From assembly GCA_964390555.1 (NCBI GenBank), contig CAYMJU010000015.1, positions 1 through 56,889 on the forward strand: a DNA stretch of 56,889 nt, written 5' to 3'. This document shows, one piece after another, positions 1-8,214 of this stretch (its first letter is position 1; the number at the start of each line of letters is the position of its first letter). The notes below the pieces were generated by a model. That model had not been told where the DNA came from and made no database searches. It was given only the letters and a program-made list of their open reading frames with translations. The translations under genes were made by a program, and so were the position numbers. This stretch comes from CAVTWS01 sp964390555 (GTDB lineage: Bacteria; Actinomycetota; Acidimicrobiia; Acidimicrobiales; SHLQ01).

Positions 1-113
1 AGGCACCGCTCGGCACGACCGACGACGCGGACCAGATCACGGAGTTGCGCGGCGTCGCACAACGCCACATCCACAGCAGCGAGCTCACGCTCCGCGTCGG
101 CCAACACACCCAT
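1..113 (-). CDS. N-terminus of a possible DUF222/HNH endonuclease-type protein (partial, cut by window edge)
   Basis: An open frame on the minus strand starts at an ATG (bases 111-113) and runs off the left edge, giving 37 codons. The peptide starts MGVLADAERELAAVDV and continues with CDAAQLRDLV. This resembles the first helix of DUF222 (13E12-repeat) proteins, which in Actinomycetota usually carry a C-terminal HNH nuclease domain. Only the first helix is visible, so the assignment rests on the 'ELAAVD...L..L' pattern and is tentative. The HNH part, if present, lies outside the window. Confidence 0.4.
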   Translation of the reverse strand, partial: MGVLADAERELAAVDVALCDAAQLRDLVRVVGRAERC

Positions 114-408
114 GACCACAACCTAACCAGGGGGTATGACACTGCTTGCTGGCGGTCTCGGTCCGAGGACCTCGACTGTTGGCCGACAGCGGGATCCGCC
201 CAGACGCGGCCACGCGCCACTGCCAGCCCACGGCCAGCCCGTCACAGAGCGCGGTCGCACCTCGGGTTGAGGGCAGCGCACCCATATATCGCCGGATATC
301 GGGCGGGTTGCGTTGGGTCGTGGACTGGGCGAAGTGTGCGTCCTCGATCCGCCGGTCGAAGGCGCCCGAGGAAGATCGAGTCGCACCGGCCTTGCGTAGA
401 GTCGTGTC
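114..408. other. Intergenic region with no supported gene
   Basis: The divergent gap between the partial minus-strand gene and the plus-strand membrane-anchored gene. Open frames exist on both strands, but they are Arg/Pro/Ser-rich and resemble nothing known, as expected of chance frames at this GC content. Promoters for both flanking genes should lie here. I could not identify convincing -35/-10 boxes. Confidence 0.4.
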
Positions 409-963
409 GTGACCGCTGACCAACCACCGAAGGAGCCCCGCGGGTTCCGGCGGGTGGTCGGTCGCCGATGGTGGCAACCGATCATCGTGTTCGCCGTTGT
501 CAGCGCTGGTATCGCTGTCGGCGTCGGCTGGTTCGAAAGCAGTGGCGACGATCCGGGACCCGCTTCACCCGTAACCACACCGGCTGTGACGCTCGCAGCT
601 GATCGGGGCGGCGCGACTGCCCTCAACTTGTCGGCGGGCGGTCTCGTCATGAGCGCGGCACCATGCCCCGAAGTCGATCCGGCGCTCATCGCCCGTGCGC
701 CGATCGCGTTCATGGGCACGGTGACCCTCCACAGCGAAGGCTACGTCGAGCTCACCGTCGACAAGGACTATGTCGGCGTTGGCGCCGAGGCTGTCACGTT
801 GACTGCCTCGAGAGGCGTGGACTTCTGGCTTGGACCGGTCCCTTGGGATGTCGGGAGCCAGTATCTGGTCACCGCCCATTCCGGTGTCGTGAGCTTCTGT
901 GGGCAGAGTGGTTCAGCCACGCCCGAGCTGCGAGCCATCTTCGACGAAGCATTCCCCAGCTGA
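409..963 (+). CDS. Membrane-anchored extracytoplasmic protein of unknown function
   Basis: 184 residues from a GTG start. Residues 1-20 are polar and Arg-rich (GFRRVVGRRWW), followed by one hydrophobic helix at about 22-41, so the rest should face outside the cytoplasm. A Thr/Pro/Ala linker leads to a small domain from about residue 80. That domain has two cysteines (in APCPEVDP and SFCGQSG) that could form a disulfide. Its beta-rich pattern (GTVTLHSEGYVELTVDKDYVG... QYLVTAHSGVVSFCG) resembles small secreted beta-sandwich domains, such as the tissue-inhibitor-of-metalloproteinase-like or netrin-like folds found in some bacterial exported proteins. That comparison is weak. No functional motif is recognised and neither neighbour suggests a pathway. 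Confidence 0.7.
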   Translation: MTADQPPKEPRGFRRVVGRRWWQPIIVFAVVSAGIAVGVGWFESSGDDPGPASPVTTPAVTLAADRGGATALNLSAGGLVMSAAPCPEVDPALIARAPIAFMGTVTLHSEGYVELTVDKDYVGVGAEAVTLTASRGVDFWLGPVPWDVGSQYLVTAHSGVVSFCGQSGSATPELRAIFDEAFPS

Positions 964-1212
964 CCACTCGCTCACTCACGCACCAGAACCAAGCCAGGCC
1001 GAACACCCCGGAGCTACCCCACAGTGTCGTCGGATCGAGCCAGCGGGCATCGCCCCAAGAGCCGCTGCACTTCGGCCCGATTGTGGGCGCCCTGCGGGCA
1101 CCGCCCAGGATCGCCGGTTCTCGGGTGCACCCCCGGAGTGCTCCATGCCGCGATAACGAGTGGCCGGTCGAACGTTGGGCCGATGGTCGGAGGCGCCAAT
1201 ACTTCCTCGGGA

Positions 1213-1878
1213 TCATTCCGAAGCGCCGTTGCCGTCTGCGTCGGCGTCAAGCCCCTCGACCGCGACGTCCGGGAAAAGCTCGGCGCATCGAACGTTGAGG
1301 TACACGATCCTCCACCAGGTCTCGGTGCAGATCGCAGCAGCCCTACTCGGCGATCCGGTGTCTTTCGCAGATGTGTAGCCAGCCGATCCGTCGCCCAACA
1401 GGATGGCACTGTGCAAAGTCGCCACTGGATCCCCATGCACGAGGCTGTTGTAGCGGTCGACCAGTTGGTCGGGATCTACCAACCCGCTGCAGCTGACCTC
1501 AGCGGGTGCCATCGCCTTGGCTCTGACTCGGAGGGAGGGCCGCTCGCTGTGCAACCAACCGTCTGCCCACAGCGGCCGTGCCTGCGGTTCCGCCAGCAAG
1601 TAGGCAAGGGTCGCACTGCGCTCGAACAAAGGACGAAGAAGGATGAGCGCGGAGGTGAGATAGGCCTGCCGAACGAGCTCCCGAATACTCAGCGCGATCG
1701 AAAGCGACGGTGGAACGACCTCGGCCGCAATCTGCTGTACATCGGTGAGTCGGTTGGAACGAGTCCACTCAGCGATCTCAGCCTGTTGGGCCATCGTGAG
1801 GGAGATCACCCGATCAAGCATGAACACCGCATCGAGGCCGAGGTACGGCTCATCGTCGGGGGTGAACACCGCTGTCAC
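1213..1878 (-). CDS. DUF5677-like helical protein of unknown function
   Basis: 221 residues from a GTG start at 1878. The protein is almost wholly alpha-helical. The central segment SALILLRPLFERSATLAYLL and the later YNSLVHGDPVAT are typical of DUF5677/HEPN-like proteins, where an Arg-rich helix is followed by a 'LVHG' motif. The function of that group is unsettled; some HEPN relatives are RNases in toxin or stress systems. No antitoxin-like partner is adjacent. Long non-coding stretches flank the gene on both sides (about 250 and 400 bases), so it looks like a single-gene unit. The start is uncertain because a second GTG lies three codons downstream. Confidence 0.6.
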   Translation of the reverse strand: MTAVFTPDDEPYLGLDAVFMLDRVISLTMAQQAEIAEWTRSNRLTDVQQIAAEVVPPSLSIALSIRELVRQAYLTSALILLRPLFERSATLAYLLAEPQARPLWADGWLHSERPSLRVRAKAMAPAEVSCSGLVDPDQLVDRYNSLVHGDPVATLHSAILLGDGSAGYTSAKDTGSPSRAAAICTETWWRIVYLNVRCAELFPDVAVEGLDADADGNGASE

Positions 1879-2284
1879 GGCCCGAGTTTGTCATCTGGAT
1901 TGCGGATGACCTGCCAATGCCCGAGAGTCCGATCACTTGTGGCCGAGCGCCGACCCCACAGAACGCGCACTCGTAGTCGCGGCCGAGGCCGGCAGTGGCG
2001 TCGCTGCTTTTCGGCCCTTACGTGCGGGTACGAGTCGAACTCGAGCCGCCGTGTCCCGCATTCATTGTTCGGTCGCGGTGACTCCACCTCGTCGATCTAG
2101 CGACAGACCACTCGCGACCGTCTTGTGGCACCGCCGACGGTGACTGCAGGCAATCGGCCCGACCGATCCGCTCGTTGGCATCGGTGATGGTGTGCCTGTG
2201 AGTCAACGATGACCACGATCTCGAGACGACCGATTGCGGCGACCGCGGCCCGTGTGCGATCGCGCTGGACTGGCTCCGCCCGCC
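1879..2284. other. 406-base gap with no supported gene
   Basis: Short minus-strand frames are present, including one reading GHWQVIRNPDDKLGP near 1880-2087. None has a recognisable domain or a plausible ribosome-binding site, and they overlap one another in several frames. A sequence near 2030 superficially resembles a tRNA T-arm, but its stem does not pair. The stretch may hold decayed sequence. I can support nothing specific. Confidence 0.4.
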
Positions 2285-2848
2285 TCAGGGCATGCGACCG
2301 GTGAAGGCCATGAGCTGTTCGAGCGCTGAGGCGCCCGCGGGGGCGGGCTGCTCGGGGCCGAACAGACCGGGCTGGCGCAACTCGGGACCCAGCATCTCCT
2401 TGGCCATGGGGAGCGCGATGTCGAACATCTCGGTGTCGGTGACAGGGCGGCCCGACCCCCTGGACAGGTCGCCACAATGGGTGGCCACATCGAAGATGGC
2501 GATGTTGAGGGCCACGCCGGCCGGCATCTGGCCGAACGGCAGCGTGACCACCTTGTCCATGACGCCCGGTTCCTCGAACGCTTTGATGGCCCGGCGAGAC
2601 GCCGCCTGCAAGGCTCCGGCCGGATCGGCGCCGAGCATGTCACCACCGATCTGGGCCAGGATCTCGTCGGGCACCGAGCCCTGTTCGGCCGATACGGCGA
2701 ACATGGTGGCGCCACCCGTGATGTGGTTCACCACGTCACGCACGGCCCAACCCTCGCACGGGCTCGGTTTGTTCAGGTCCTCGGCGGTCATGGATCCGAC
2801 GAGCCGGTTGGCTTCGTCGACCACACGCTGGAGCATGGCAACGGTCAT
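2285..2848 (-). CDS. TIGR03086-type metal-binding protein (DinB/maleylpyruvate isomerase N-terminal fold)
   Basis: 187 residues, the usual length for the TIGR03086 family. The N-terminal helix (MLQRVVDEANRLVGSM) is followed by PSPCEGWAVRDVVNHITGG, the family's first signature with a metal-ligand His. A second His-containing helix, FDVATHCGDLSR, supplies another ligand. These four-helix-bundle proteins are related to mycothiol-dependent enzymes such as maleylpyruvate isomerase and MST. In Actinomycetota many are thought to act in mycothiol-linked detoxification, but the substrate here is unknown. The C-terminus keeps the usual 'ALEQLMAFTGR' ending. It is transcribed alone, with no coupled gene. 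Confidence 0.85.
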   Translation of the reverse strand: MTVAMLQRVVDEANRLVGSMTAEDLNKPSPCEGWAVRDVVNHITGGATMFAVSAEQGSVPDEILAQIGGDMLGADPAGALQAASRRAIKAFEEPGVMDKVVTLPFGQMPAGVALNIAIFDVATHCGDLSRGSGRPVTDTEMFDIALPMAKEMLGPELRQPGLFGPEQPAPAGASALEQLMAFTGRMP

Positions 2849-3109
2849 GGTTGGCGCCCATCAGTCAAGGAGACGTATCGCATCCGCCACCCGGACACCG
2901 CCGGGATCACGGTCGACGTGTCGGCGCAGCATGGCACATCGGACATCACCCTGCCGAGCCGTCGATGAAGTTGCTCGATCGACCACGCCGCCGCTCCAGC
3001 CACCGTCGCTCGGCGCGGGTACGAGTACTCACCAGGCGGGGCACACGTACGCTGCGCGGATACCTCCGATCGCCGACGATGGGTCCACCCCAGCCAAGGA
3101 GACCAAGCC

Positions 3110-3538
3110 ATGACGACCATCGACCTGAAAGATCTCGCATTGTTCTCCGGTTGTAGCCGGCGGGAGCTCGAGCAGATCCGGGCCCTCTGCTCGCATACGG
3201 TCGTACCGGCCGGCAAGGTGATCGTCCGGCGTGGCGATCCCGGCCGCGAATGCATGGTGATCGGATCCGGAACCTTGACCGTCGAGCGAGACGGCCACGT
3301 CGTGGCCGAGGTCGGTGCCGGCGACGTGATCGGCGAGATCGCCTTGATCGAAGGCGGCTACGCCCCGCGAACGGCAACCGTTCGGACCACGACCCAGTGC
3401 GAGGTCCTGGCGTTCTCCGTGGGTGAGTTCAACCGGCTCCTCGCCGGCTACCCGAGCATCGCGGCCCGTATCGAGAAGATCGCCGTTCACCGCTTGAGCG
3501 AGGATCTGCACGACGCCGAGGGGCACAGCGTGTCTTGA
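3110..3538 (+). CDS. Cyclic-nucleotide-binding domain protein (stand-alone CNBD)
   Basis: 142 residues consisting of essentially one cNMP-binding beta-barrel and no DNA-binding domain. The barrel reads LALFSGCSRRELEQI, then VIVRRGDPGRECMVIGSG. The phosphate-binding cassette is GEIALIEGGYAPRTATV, with the conserved Glu and Arg that hold cAMP/cGMP phosphate. The lack of a helix-turn-helix distinguishes it from Crp/Fnr regulators. Such stand-alone domains may sense cAMP and act through a partner protein. The start has no strong Shine-Dalgarno, although 'AAGGAGA' lies about 10 bases upstream. Its stop (TGA at 3536) touches the remains of a DapB-like gene, described next. Confidence 0.85.
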   Translation: MTTIDLKDLALFSGCSRRELEQIRALCSHTVVPAGKVIVRRGDPGRECMVIGSGTLTVERDGHVVAEVGAGDVIGEIALIEGGYAPRTATVRTTTQCEVLAFSVGEFNRLLAGYPSIAARIEKIAVHRLSEDLHDAEGHSVS

Positions 3539-3768
3539 TCCTCGGAGCGCTGCGACGTCCTCCTCCGCGGGGTGCCCGACGGGCTGGAGGCGAGCCTTCG
3601 CAATCGGCCATGCTGTTCACCAACGCCCACGGCGACAACCTGGCCGGCGGCTTCGGCATCACGGCCATGCGAGCGATCAACGCCATCCCGCTCGTCCTGG
3701 CCGCCCGCCCCGGCGTGCTCTCCGTGTTCGACCTCCCCGTCATCACGGGGAAAGGACGGCTCCGATGA
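3539..3768 (+). pseudogene. 3' remnant of a DapB-like NAD(P)H-dependent dehydrogenase gene
   Basis: The frame ending at 3768 encodes AHGDNLAGGFGITAMRAINA followed by IPLVLAARPGVLSVFDLP. This matches the C-terminal end of the DapB-like amine/2,4-diaminopentanoate dehydrogenase family, whose members end in a 'GD..AGg..TAMR.vNAIP.v..A.PGv...LDLP..tG' block. Full-length members have roughly 350 residues; here fewer than 80 codons remain, with no Rossmann N-terminus. The segment just upstream (DVLLRGVPDGLEASLRN, 3553-3603) reads in a different frame and also fits the family, which implies a frameshift near 3600 as well as a 5' deletion. A TTG at 3535 could initiate a 77-residue product. Its stop overlaps the next gene's start (ATGA), a relic of an original dehydrogenase-SDR operon. 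Confidence 0.65.
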
Positions 3769-4535
3769 ACGCCCGACTGGCCGACCGTGTGGCCGTGCTG
3801 AGCGGCTCGACCCGCGGCATCGGCCGCACCATCGCCGAGATGTTCGCCCGCGAGGGAGCCGCCGTGGCCGTGACCGGCCGCAGCGTCGACCGGGGTGAGC
3901 GCGTGGCCGCCGGGATACGCGAGTTGGGCGGCCAGGCCGAGTTCTTCGCGCTCGACATCACCGACGAGGACAGCGTCCGAACGGTGATGGACGGCGTGGC
4001 GGAGCGGTTCGGCAAACTCGACGTGCTGATCAACAATGCCGCCCCGACCGATGCTGTGAGCACCCAGGTCAAGCCGCTCATCGAGTACTCGACCGAGGAG
4101 TGGAACCGAATCCTGCTCGGCACGCTGACCGGGAATGTGTTCTGGGCCTGCAAGTACGGGCTCCCGCACCTCATCGCCGCCGGCGATGGGAGCGTGGTCA
4201 ACATCTCCTCGGGCCAGTCGGTCGTGGGCCTAACGGGCTTCGCCGCCTACAGCGCGGCCAAGGGGGGCATCAACAGCATCACTCGGACGCTCGTAGTCGA
4301 GAACGCCCAGCACAACATCCGGGTCGACACCATCATCTTGGGCCGCGTCATCGCCCACAGCAAGGACACCGGAGTGGGTGTCGGCGCCGGCCACCTCACC
4401 CGGCTCGGCATCCCGTCGGACATCGCGTACTGCGCAACCTGGTTGGCTTCGCACGAGGCCCAGTTCGTTACCGGTTCGCTGATAACCGCCGACGGCGGAT
4501 TCACCGTCAACGGCGACGCCATCGTGGCCACGTGA
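3765..4535 (+). CDS. Short-chain dehydrogenase/reductase (SDR)
   Basis: 256 residues, the normal length of a classical SDR. The Rossmann glycine motif is GSTRGIG (residues 14-20). The NNAG motif appears as LINNAAP, with Ala in place of Gly. The catalytic Tyr-Lys pair is in AAYSAAKGG, preceded by the catalytic Ser in NISSGQS. The C-terminus ends LITADGGFTVNGD, as usual. The arginine after the glycine loop and the basic GRS at the end of beta-2 suggest NADP(H). The start codon overlaps the stop of the upstream DapB-like remnant. The substrate is unknown. Confidence 0.88.
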   Translation: MNARLADRVAVLSGSTRGIGRTIAEMFAREGAAVAVTGRSVDRGERVAAGIRELGGQAEFFALDITDEDSVRTVMDGVAERFGKLDVLINNAAPTDAVSTQVKPLIEYSTEEWNRILLGTLTGNVFWACKYGLPHLIAAGDGSVVNISSGQSVVGLTGFAAYSAAKGGINSITRTLVVENAQHNIRVDTIILGRVIAHSKDTGVGVGAGHLTRLGIPSDIAYCATWLASHEAQFVTGSLITADGGFTVNGDAIVAT

Positions 4536-4659
4536 CCGAGATCCACTGATTACCCAGTCGATCGGCCGCGCGGCGGTCGCTGGGCATGGCCGATGCACAC
4601 GGCCACTCGACGTTTCGAGCCCGATGTAGAACCCGTAGCCCTACGGTATAAGGCCGAGA

Positions 4660-4749
4660 ACGAGCGCCACTTGGTGAACGTTCGACGTCTGGTCGGTCTC
4701 GCTCGCCTGGTGCGCAGTCGAGAAATGCAACTGTCACATTGGGGCTCGC
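4660..4749 (-). repeat. Dispersed repeat family 1, copy A
   Basis: Read on the minus strand, this stretch aligns closely with copies at 29472-29565 and 44865-44966. Shared blocks, in order, are GCGAGCC, CAATGTGACAGT (copies A and B), a short hairpin around TGCGC, GAGACCGA, GACGTCGA.CG, and GTGGCGC. In this copy the hairpin is TCGaCTG-CGCAC-CAGgCGA, with one mismatch. It lies between the SDR and MmpL genes, where no protein is expected. The origin and role are unknown. Confidence 0.7.
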
Positions 4750-4779
4750 CTATCGGCCCGCCCTCTGAAGGAGCTTCGG

Positions 4780-7044
4780 GTGTCTCGAGGGTTGTACCGG
4801 ATCGGTCGTTGGGCGGCCACCCATCCATGGCGAGTCGTGGGGGCGTGGGTGTTTCTCGTTGTCGCGCTCGCCGGCGCGGGCCAGCGTTGGGGCGACAGCG
4901 CGGCCAGCTCTTTCGCCATCCCCGGATCGGAGTCCCAGCGCGCGTTCGACCTGCTCGACGACCGGTTCCCCGCTCAGTCGGGCTCGACGGCGTGGCTCGT
5001 GTTCCACGCCCCGACGGGCACGCTCGCCGATGCCGACGCGATGAGCGCCATAGAGGCGACGCTCGACGAGATCCGCGGCACCGGTCACGTCGTCGCAGTC
5101 GCGAGCCCGCTCGACGAGGGCGCCGAGCGTTTGGTGTCGAGCGACGCAACGATCGCCTACGCCGAGGTGCGTTACGACATCCCGGCGAGCGACTTCGACG
5201 ATGCGATCGTCGATGCCCTCGACGTCGCCGCCGCGGCCGGACGCGATGCCGGGCTACAGGTAGAGCTCGGTGGCGATGCCGTCGACTCCATGGCCGAGAA
5301 GGAGCCACCGGGTTCGGAGCTGATAGGTCTGGGCGTCGCCGTGGTCGTGTTGCTGGTGGCGTTCGGCTCGCTGATAGCGATGGGCCTGCCGCTACTCAGT
5401 GCGGTGGTCGGGCTGGGCATCGGCCTTTCGGCGATCAGGCTTCTCGGCCACTGGTTCGAGTTCAACTCGGCCGCCCCGATCCTGGCCAGCATGATCGGTC
5501 TGGGCGTCGGCATCGACTACTCGCTGTTCGTCGTGACCCGGCACCGCCACTTCCTTCACGACGGCATGACCGTCGCCGAATCTGTTGCGCGCGCCAACGC
5601 CACGGCGGGGAGTGCCGTCGTGTTCGCCGGGGCGACGGTGGTGGTGGCCATCCTCGGGCTGCAGATCGCCGGTCTGCCACTCGTCACGTGGATGGGAATT
5701 GCGGCGGCGATCACGGTCGCGGTGATGGTCGCAGTGGCGGTGGTGCTGCTTCCGGCGCTGCTCGGCATAGCCGGCGAGCGCATCGACCGGTTCGCTCCAC
5801 CCGGGCTGAAGCCCAACATCGACACCACCGGTCGGCGCACGTTGGGTGCCCGGTGGGCGACTGCGGTCGCGGCCCGGCCGCTGGTGTCGGCGATCGTCGG
5901 CGCGTCGGTACTGCTCGTGCTGACGGTGCCGCTGTTCGATCTGCGCCTCGGCTCCACCGACGCCGGCAACGAACCGACGACCTCGACGGCCCGCAGATCG
6001 TACGATCTGCTCACCGAGGGATTCGGCGCCGGATTCAACGGCCCGCTCACCATCGTGGTCGACCTCAACGGCGCGGCGCCACAAATGCTACCGAGCCTGC
6101 TGGCCGCGATCGACGGCGACCCGAACGTGGTCGAGGTGTTGCCGGCAGTGATCAACCCGGTCGGCGACACCGCGGTCCTCACCGCCTACCCGACTAGCAA
6201 GCCGCAGGATGCCGCGACGACTGAGCTCGTGCATCGGCTGCGCCGCGACGTCATCCCGTCGGTGGTCGACCAAGGCGGCGGAGCGGTGTTCGTGACCGGC
6301 TCGACCGCGGCGTTCATCGACCTGACCGACAAGATCACGGCGCGACTCCCGTGGTTCATCGCCGGGGTCGTCGGCCTCAGCTTCGTGCTGTTGATGACGG
6401 TGTTCCGGTCGATCCTCATCGCCTTGAAGGCGGCCATCATGAACCTGTTCGCCATCGGCGCGGCCTACGGTGCGTTGGTCGCGGTGTTCCAGTGGCAATG
6501 GGGCGGCTCGCTGCTCGGCGTCCACGAGTCACTGCCGATCGTCAGCATCGTGCCGATGATCATGTTCGCCATCTTGTTCGGCCTGTCAATGGATTACGAG
6601 GTCTTCATCCTGGCGCGGGTCCGCGAGGAGTGGCTCAAGACCGGCGACACGCGCCAGAGCGTCGTCGACGGACTCTCGGCAACGGCGCGGGTCATCACCT
6701 CTGCTGCCCTCATCATGATCAGCGTGTTCGGGGCGTTCCTGCTGAGCGACGACCCACTGATCAAGATGTTCGGATTCGGCCTCGCCTTCGCGGTGTTCAT
6801 CGACGCGACGATTGTTCGCATGGTGCTGGTGCCGGCCACCATGGAGCTGCTCGGCGATCGCAACTGGTGGCTGCCGGGCTGGCTCGACCGGATCCTGCCC
6901 GACATCTCAGTCGACGGCGAGCAGGGACTCCCCGAACCCGAGTACCGAAGCGCTGCCGTTGTCGGGCCTCAGCAGTCGTCACCCCTGCCGGCGGTCGAGA
7001 TGGCGCTGGACCCGGCTCATGCTCTCAGCCTGGCCGAGACATGA
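4780..7044 (+). CDS. MMPL-family RND exporter
   Basis: 754 residues from a GTG start preceded by GAAGGAGC, a good Shine-Dalgarno. It has the standard duplicated RND architecture: a helix at residues 11-33, a periplasmic porter loop, a five-helix bundle, then a repeat of the same arrangement. The proton-relay Asp-Tyr pairs are both present: GVGIDYSLF (D246-Y247) and GLSMDYEVF (D605-Y606). Mycobacterial MmpL proteins with these motifs export lipids or siderophores at the cost of the proton gradient. This shorter form, without a long cytoplasmic tail, is common in Actinomycetota and its cargo cannot be inferred. The stop overlaps the following glutaredoxin gene by four bases, so the two are probably co-translated. 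Confidence 0.92.
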   Translation: MSRGLYRIGRWAATHPWRVVGAWVFLVVALAGAGQRWGDSAASSFAIPGSESQRAFDLLDDRFPAQSGSTAWLVFHAPTGTLADADAMSAIEATLDEIRGTGHVVAVASPLDEGAERLVSSDATIAYAEVRYDIPASDFDDAIVDALDVAAAAGRDAGLQVELGGDAVDSMAEKEPPGSELIGLGVAVVVLLVAFGSLIAMGLPLLSAVVGLGIGLSAIRLLGHWFEFNSAAPILASMIGLGVGIDYSLFVVTRHRHFLHDGMTVAESVARANATAGSAVVFAGATVVVAILGLQIAGLPLVTWMGIAAAITVAVMVAVAVVLLPALLGIAGERIDRFAPPGLKPNIDTTGRRTLGARWATAVAARPLVSAIVGASVLLVLTVPLFDLRLGSTDAGNEPTTSTARRSYDLLTEGFGAGFNGPLTIVVDLNGAAPQMLPSLLAAIDGDPNVVEVLPAVINPVGDTAVLTAYPTSKPQDAATTELVHRLRRDVIPSVVDQGGGAVFVTGSTAAFIDLTDKITARLPWFIAGVVGLSFVLLMTVFRSILIALKAAIMNLFAIGAAYGALVAVFQWQWGGSLLGVHESLPIVSIVPMIMFAILFGLSMDYEVFILARVREEWLKTGDTRQSVVDGLSATARVITSAALIMISVFGAFLLSDDPLIKMFGFGLAFAVFIDATIVRMVLVPATMELLGDRNWWLPGWLDRILPDISVDGEQGLPEPEYRSAAVVGPQQSSPLPAVEMALDPAHALSLAET

Positions 7045-7406
7045 ATCCGGTCATCGACTCGGGCCGGGCCGCCGACGACGTCGCGGGCGACGCGATCGTC
7101 GTCTACTCGCGCCCAGGTTGTGGGTTCTGCTCGTCGTTGCGCCGCCAACTCGATCACCACGATGTCCCTCACCGCCTGGTCGACATCTGGTCCGATCCGG
7201 CCGGCGCGGCATTCGTGCGCTCGGTAGCCCGAGGCCACGAGACGGTCCCCACGGTCTCGATCGGTTCGATCGTCCTGGTCAACCCGTCGATCCATGAGCT
7301 CCTGGCCACCGCCCGCGTCCACGCTCCGCAGGCCGTGCCGGCCGATTACGTGGCCCCCACGCCGGGCCGCCTCGGCTCGATGGTGAACCGCCTCCTCGGC
7401 GGCTGA
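7041..7406 (+). CDS. Glutaredoxin/mycoredoxin-like protein
   Basis: 121 residues from the ATG that overlaps the MmpL stop. The thioredoxin-fold core begins IVVYSRPGCGFCSSLRRQL, with an active-site C27-G-F-C30 pair. The cis-proline region is ETVPTVSIG, and VNPSIHELLA matches the C-terminal helix of glutaredoxins. In Actinomycetota such proteins often reduce mixed disulfides with mycothiol. The CGFC centre differs from the CGYC or CPYC of better-known relatives. An extra tail of about 35 residues (ADYVAPTPGRLGSMVNRLLGG) is absent from minimal glutaredoxins. Coupling to an MMPL exporter hints that the exporter or its cargo is redox-controlled, which is an inference. Confidence 0.85.
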   Translation: MNPVIDSGRAADDVAGDAIVVYSRPGCGFCSSLRRQLDHHDVPHRLVDIWSDPAGAAFVRSVARGHETVPTVSIGSIVLVNPSIHELLATARVHAPQAVPADYVAPTPGRLGSMVNRLLGG

Positions 7407-7449
7407 GAGGACCGCGGGCGGCCTTGACCGGCGAGTAGCGTCGGGCCGC

Positions 7450-8214
7450 ATGGGGACACACGATGGGGTCGGTCCAGTCGGTCGGCTCCAGGGGAAGATG
7501 GCCATCGTCACTGGGGCGGCGTCGGGCATCGGTCGCGCTGCGGCCGAGCTGTTCGCTGCTGAGGGTGCACGCGTCCTGTGCGCGGACATCAACGATGCCA
7601 GCCCGGTCGTCGACCACATCGGATCGAGCGCCGCAGCTACGCGGGTCGATGTGTCCATCGCGGCCGACGTCTCTCGCATGGTCGACGAGGCGCTCGATGC
7701 GTTCGGGAGGCTCGACATCTTGTTCAACAACGCCGGATTCGGAGGCCCGCGCGTGACTCTCCCAGAGCTCGACGAGGACGTGTTCGACCGGGTGATCGCC
7801 GTCAACTTGAAGAGTGTGTACCTCGGAATCAAGTACGGGATCCCCGCCATGTTGCGCTCCGGTGGGGGCTCGGTAATCAACACCGCGTCGGCCGCCGGGC
7901 TGGTCGGGTTCAAGAACCACGCCGCCTACGCCTCGGCCAAGGGGGGAGTGGTGCAGATGACGAAGTCGGTGGCGCTCGACTACGCCGCTCATGGAGTACG
8001 GGTCAACGCCATCTGCCCGGGCATGACCTGGACCGGTCTGGCGCACGCGGCCTACGGATCCTCGCCGCCAGCCGACTCGAAGCCCCCCCAACCGATGAAC
8101 CGGTGGGGGCTGCCTTCCGAACTGGCGGCGGCCGCGCTGTTCCTCGCCAGCGACGAATCGTCGTTCATCACCGGGGCGGCCATCCCGGTCGACGGCGGTT
8201 ACGTGGCTCGCTGA
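7450..8214 (+). CDS. Short-chain dehydrogenase/reductase (SDR)
   Basis: 254 residues. TGAASGIG is the coenzyme loop, FNNAGFGGP the NNAG motif, and AAYASAKGG contains the catalytic Tyr and Lys. The Asp in CADINDA at the end of beta-2 suggests NAD(H) preference. The C-terminus is SFITGAAIPVDGGY, typical of classical SDRs. The start is ATG at 7450; a second possible start at 7498 (KMAIVTG) would remove a 16-residue leader, and the longer form is kept because the leader contains GRLQGK, the usual SDR lead-in. It is convergent with the LLM oxidoreductase. The substrate is unknown. Confidence 0.88.
   Translation: MGTHDGVGPVGRLQGKMAIVTGAASGIGRAAAELFAAEGARVLCADINDASPVVDHIGSSAAATRVDVSIAADVSRMVDEALDAFGRLDILFNNAGFGGPRVTLPELDEDVFDRVIAVNLKSVYLGIKYGIPAMLRSGGGSVINTASAAGLVGFKNHAAYASAKGGVVQMTKSVALDYAAHGVRVNAICPGMTWTGLAHAAYGSSPPADSKPPQPMNRWGLPSELAAAALFLASDESSFITGAAIPVDGGYVAR

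Noticed and set aside
2018..2045. tRNA T-arm-like sequence (GAGTTCGACTC on the minus strand)
   Set aside because: The stem bases flanking the TTCGA loop do not pair, and no acceptor or anticodon arm is found around it.
2851..3255. Frames in the gap between the DinB-fold gene and the CNBD gene
   Set aside because: They are short, lack motifs, and overlap the CNBD gene antisense. The 261-base gap shows nothing I can support.
4593..6197. Long plus-strand frame (534 codons) overlapping the MMPL gene
   Set aside because: Arg/Gly/Pro-rich composition typical of a shifted-frame shadow at high GC. The MMPL frame has clear domain motifs throughout.
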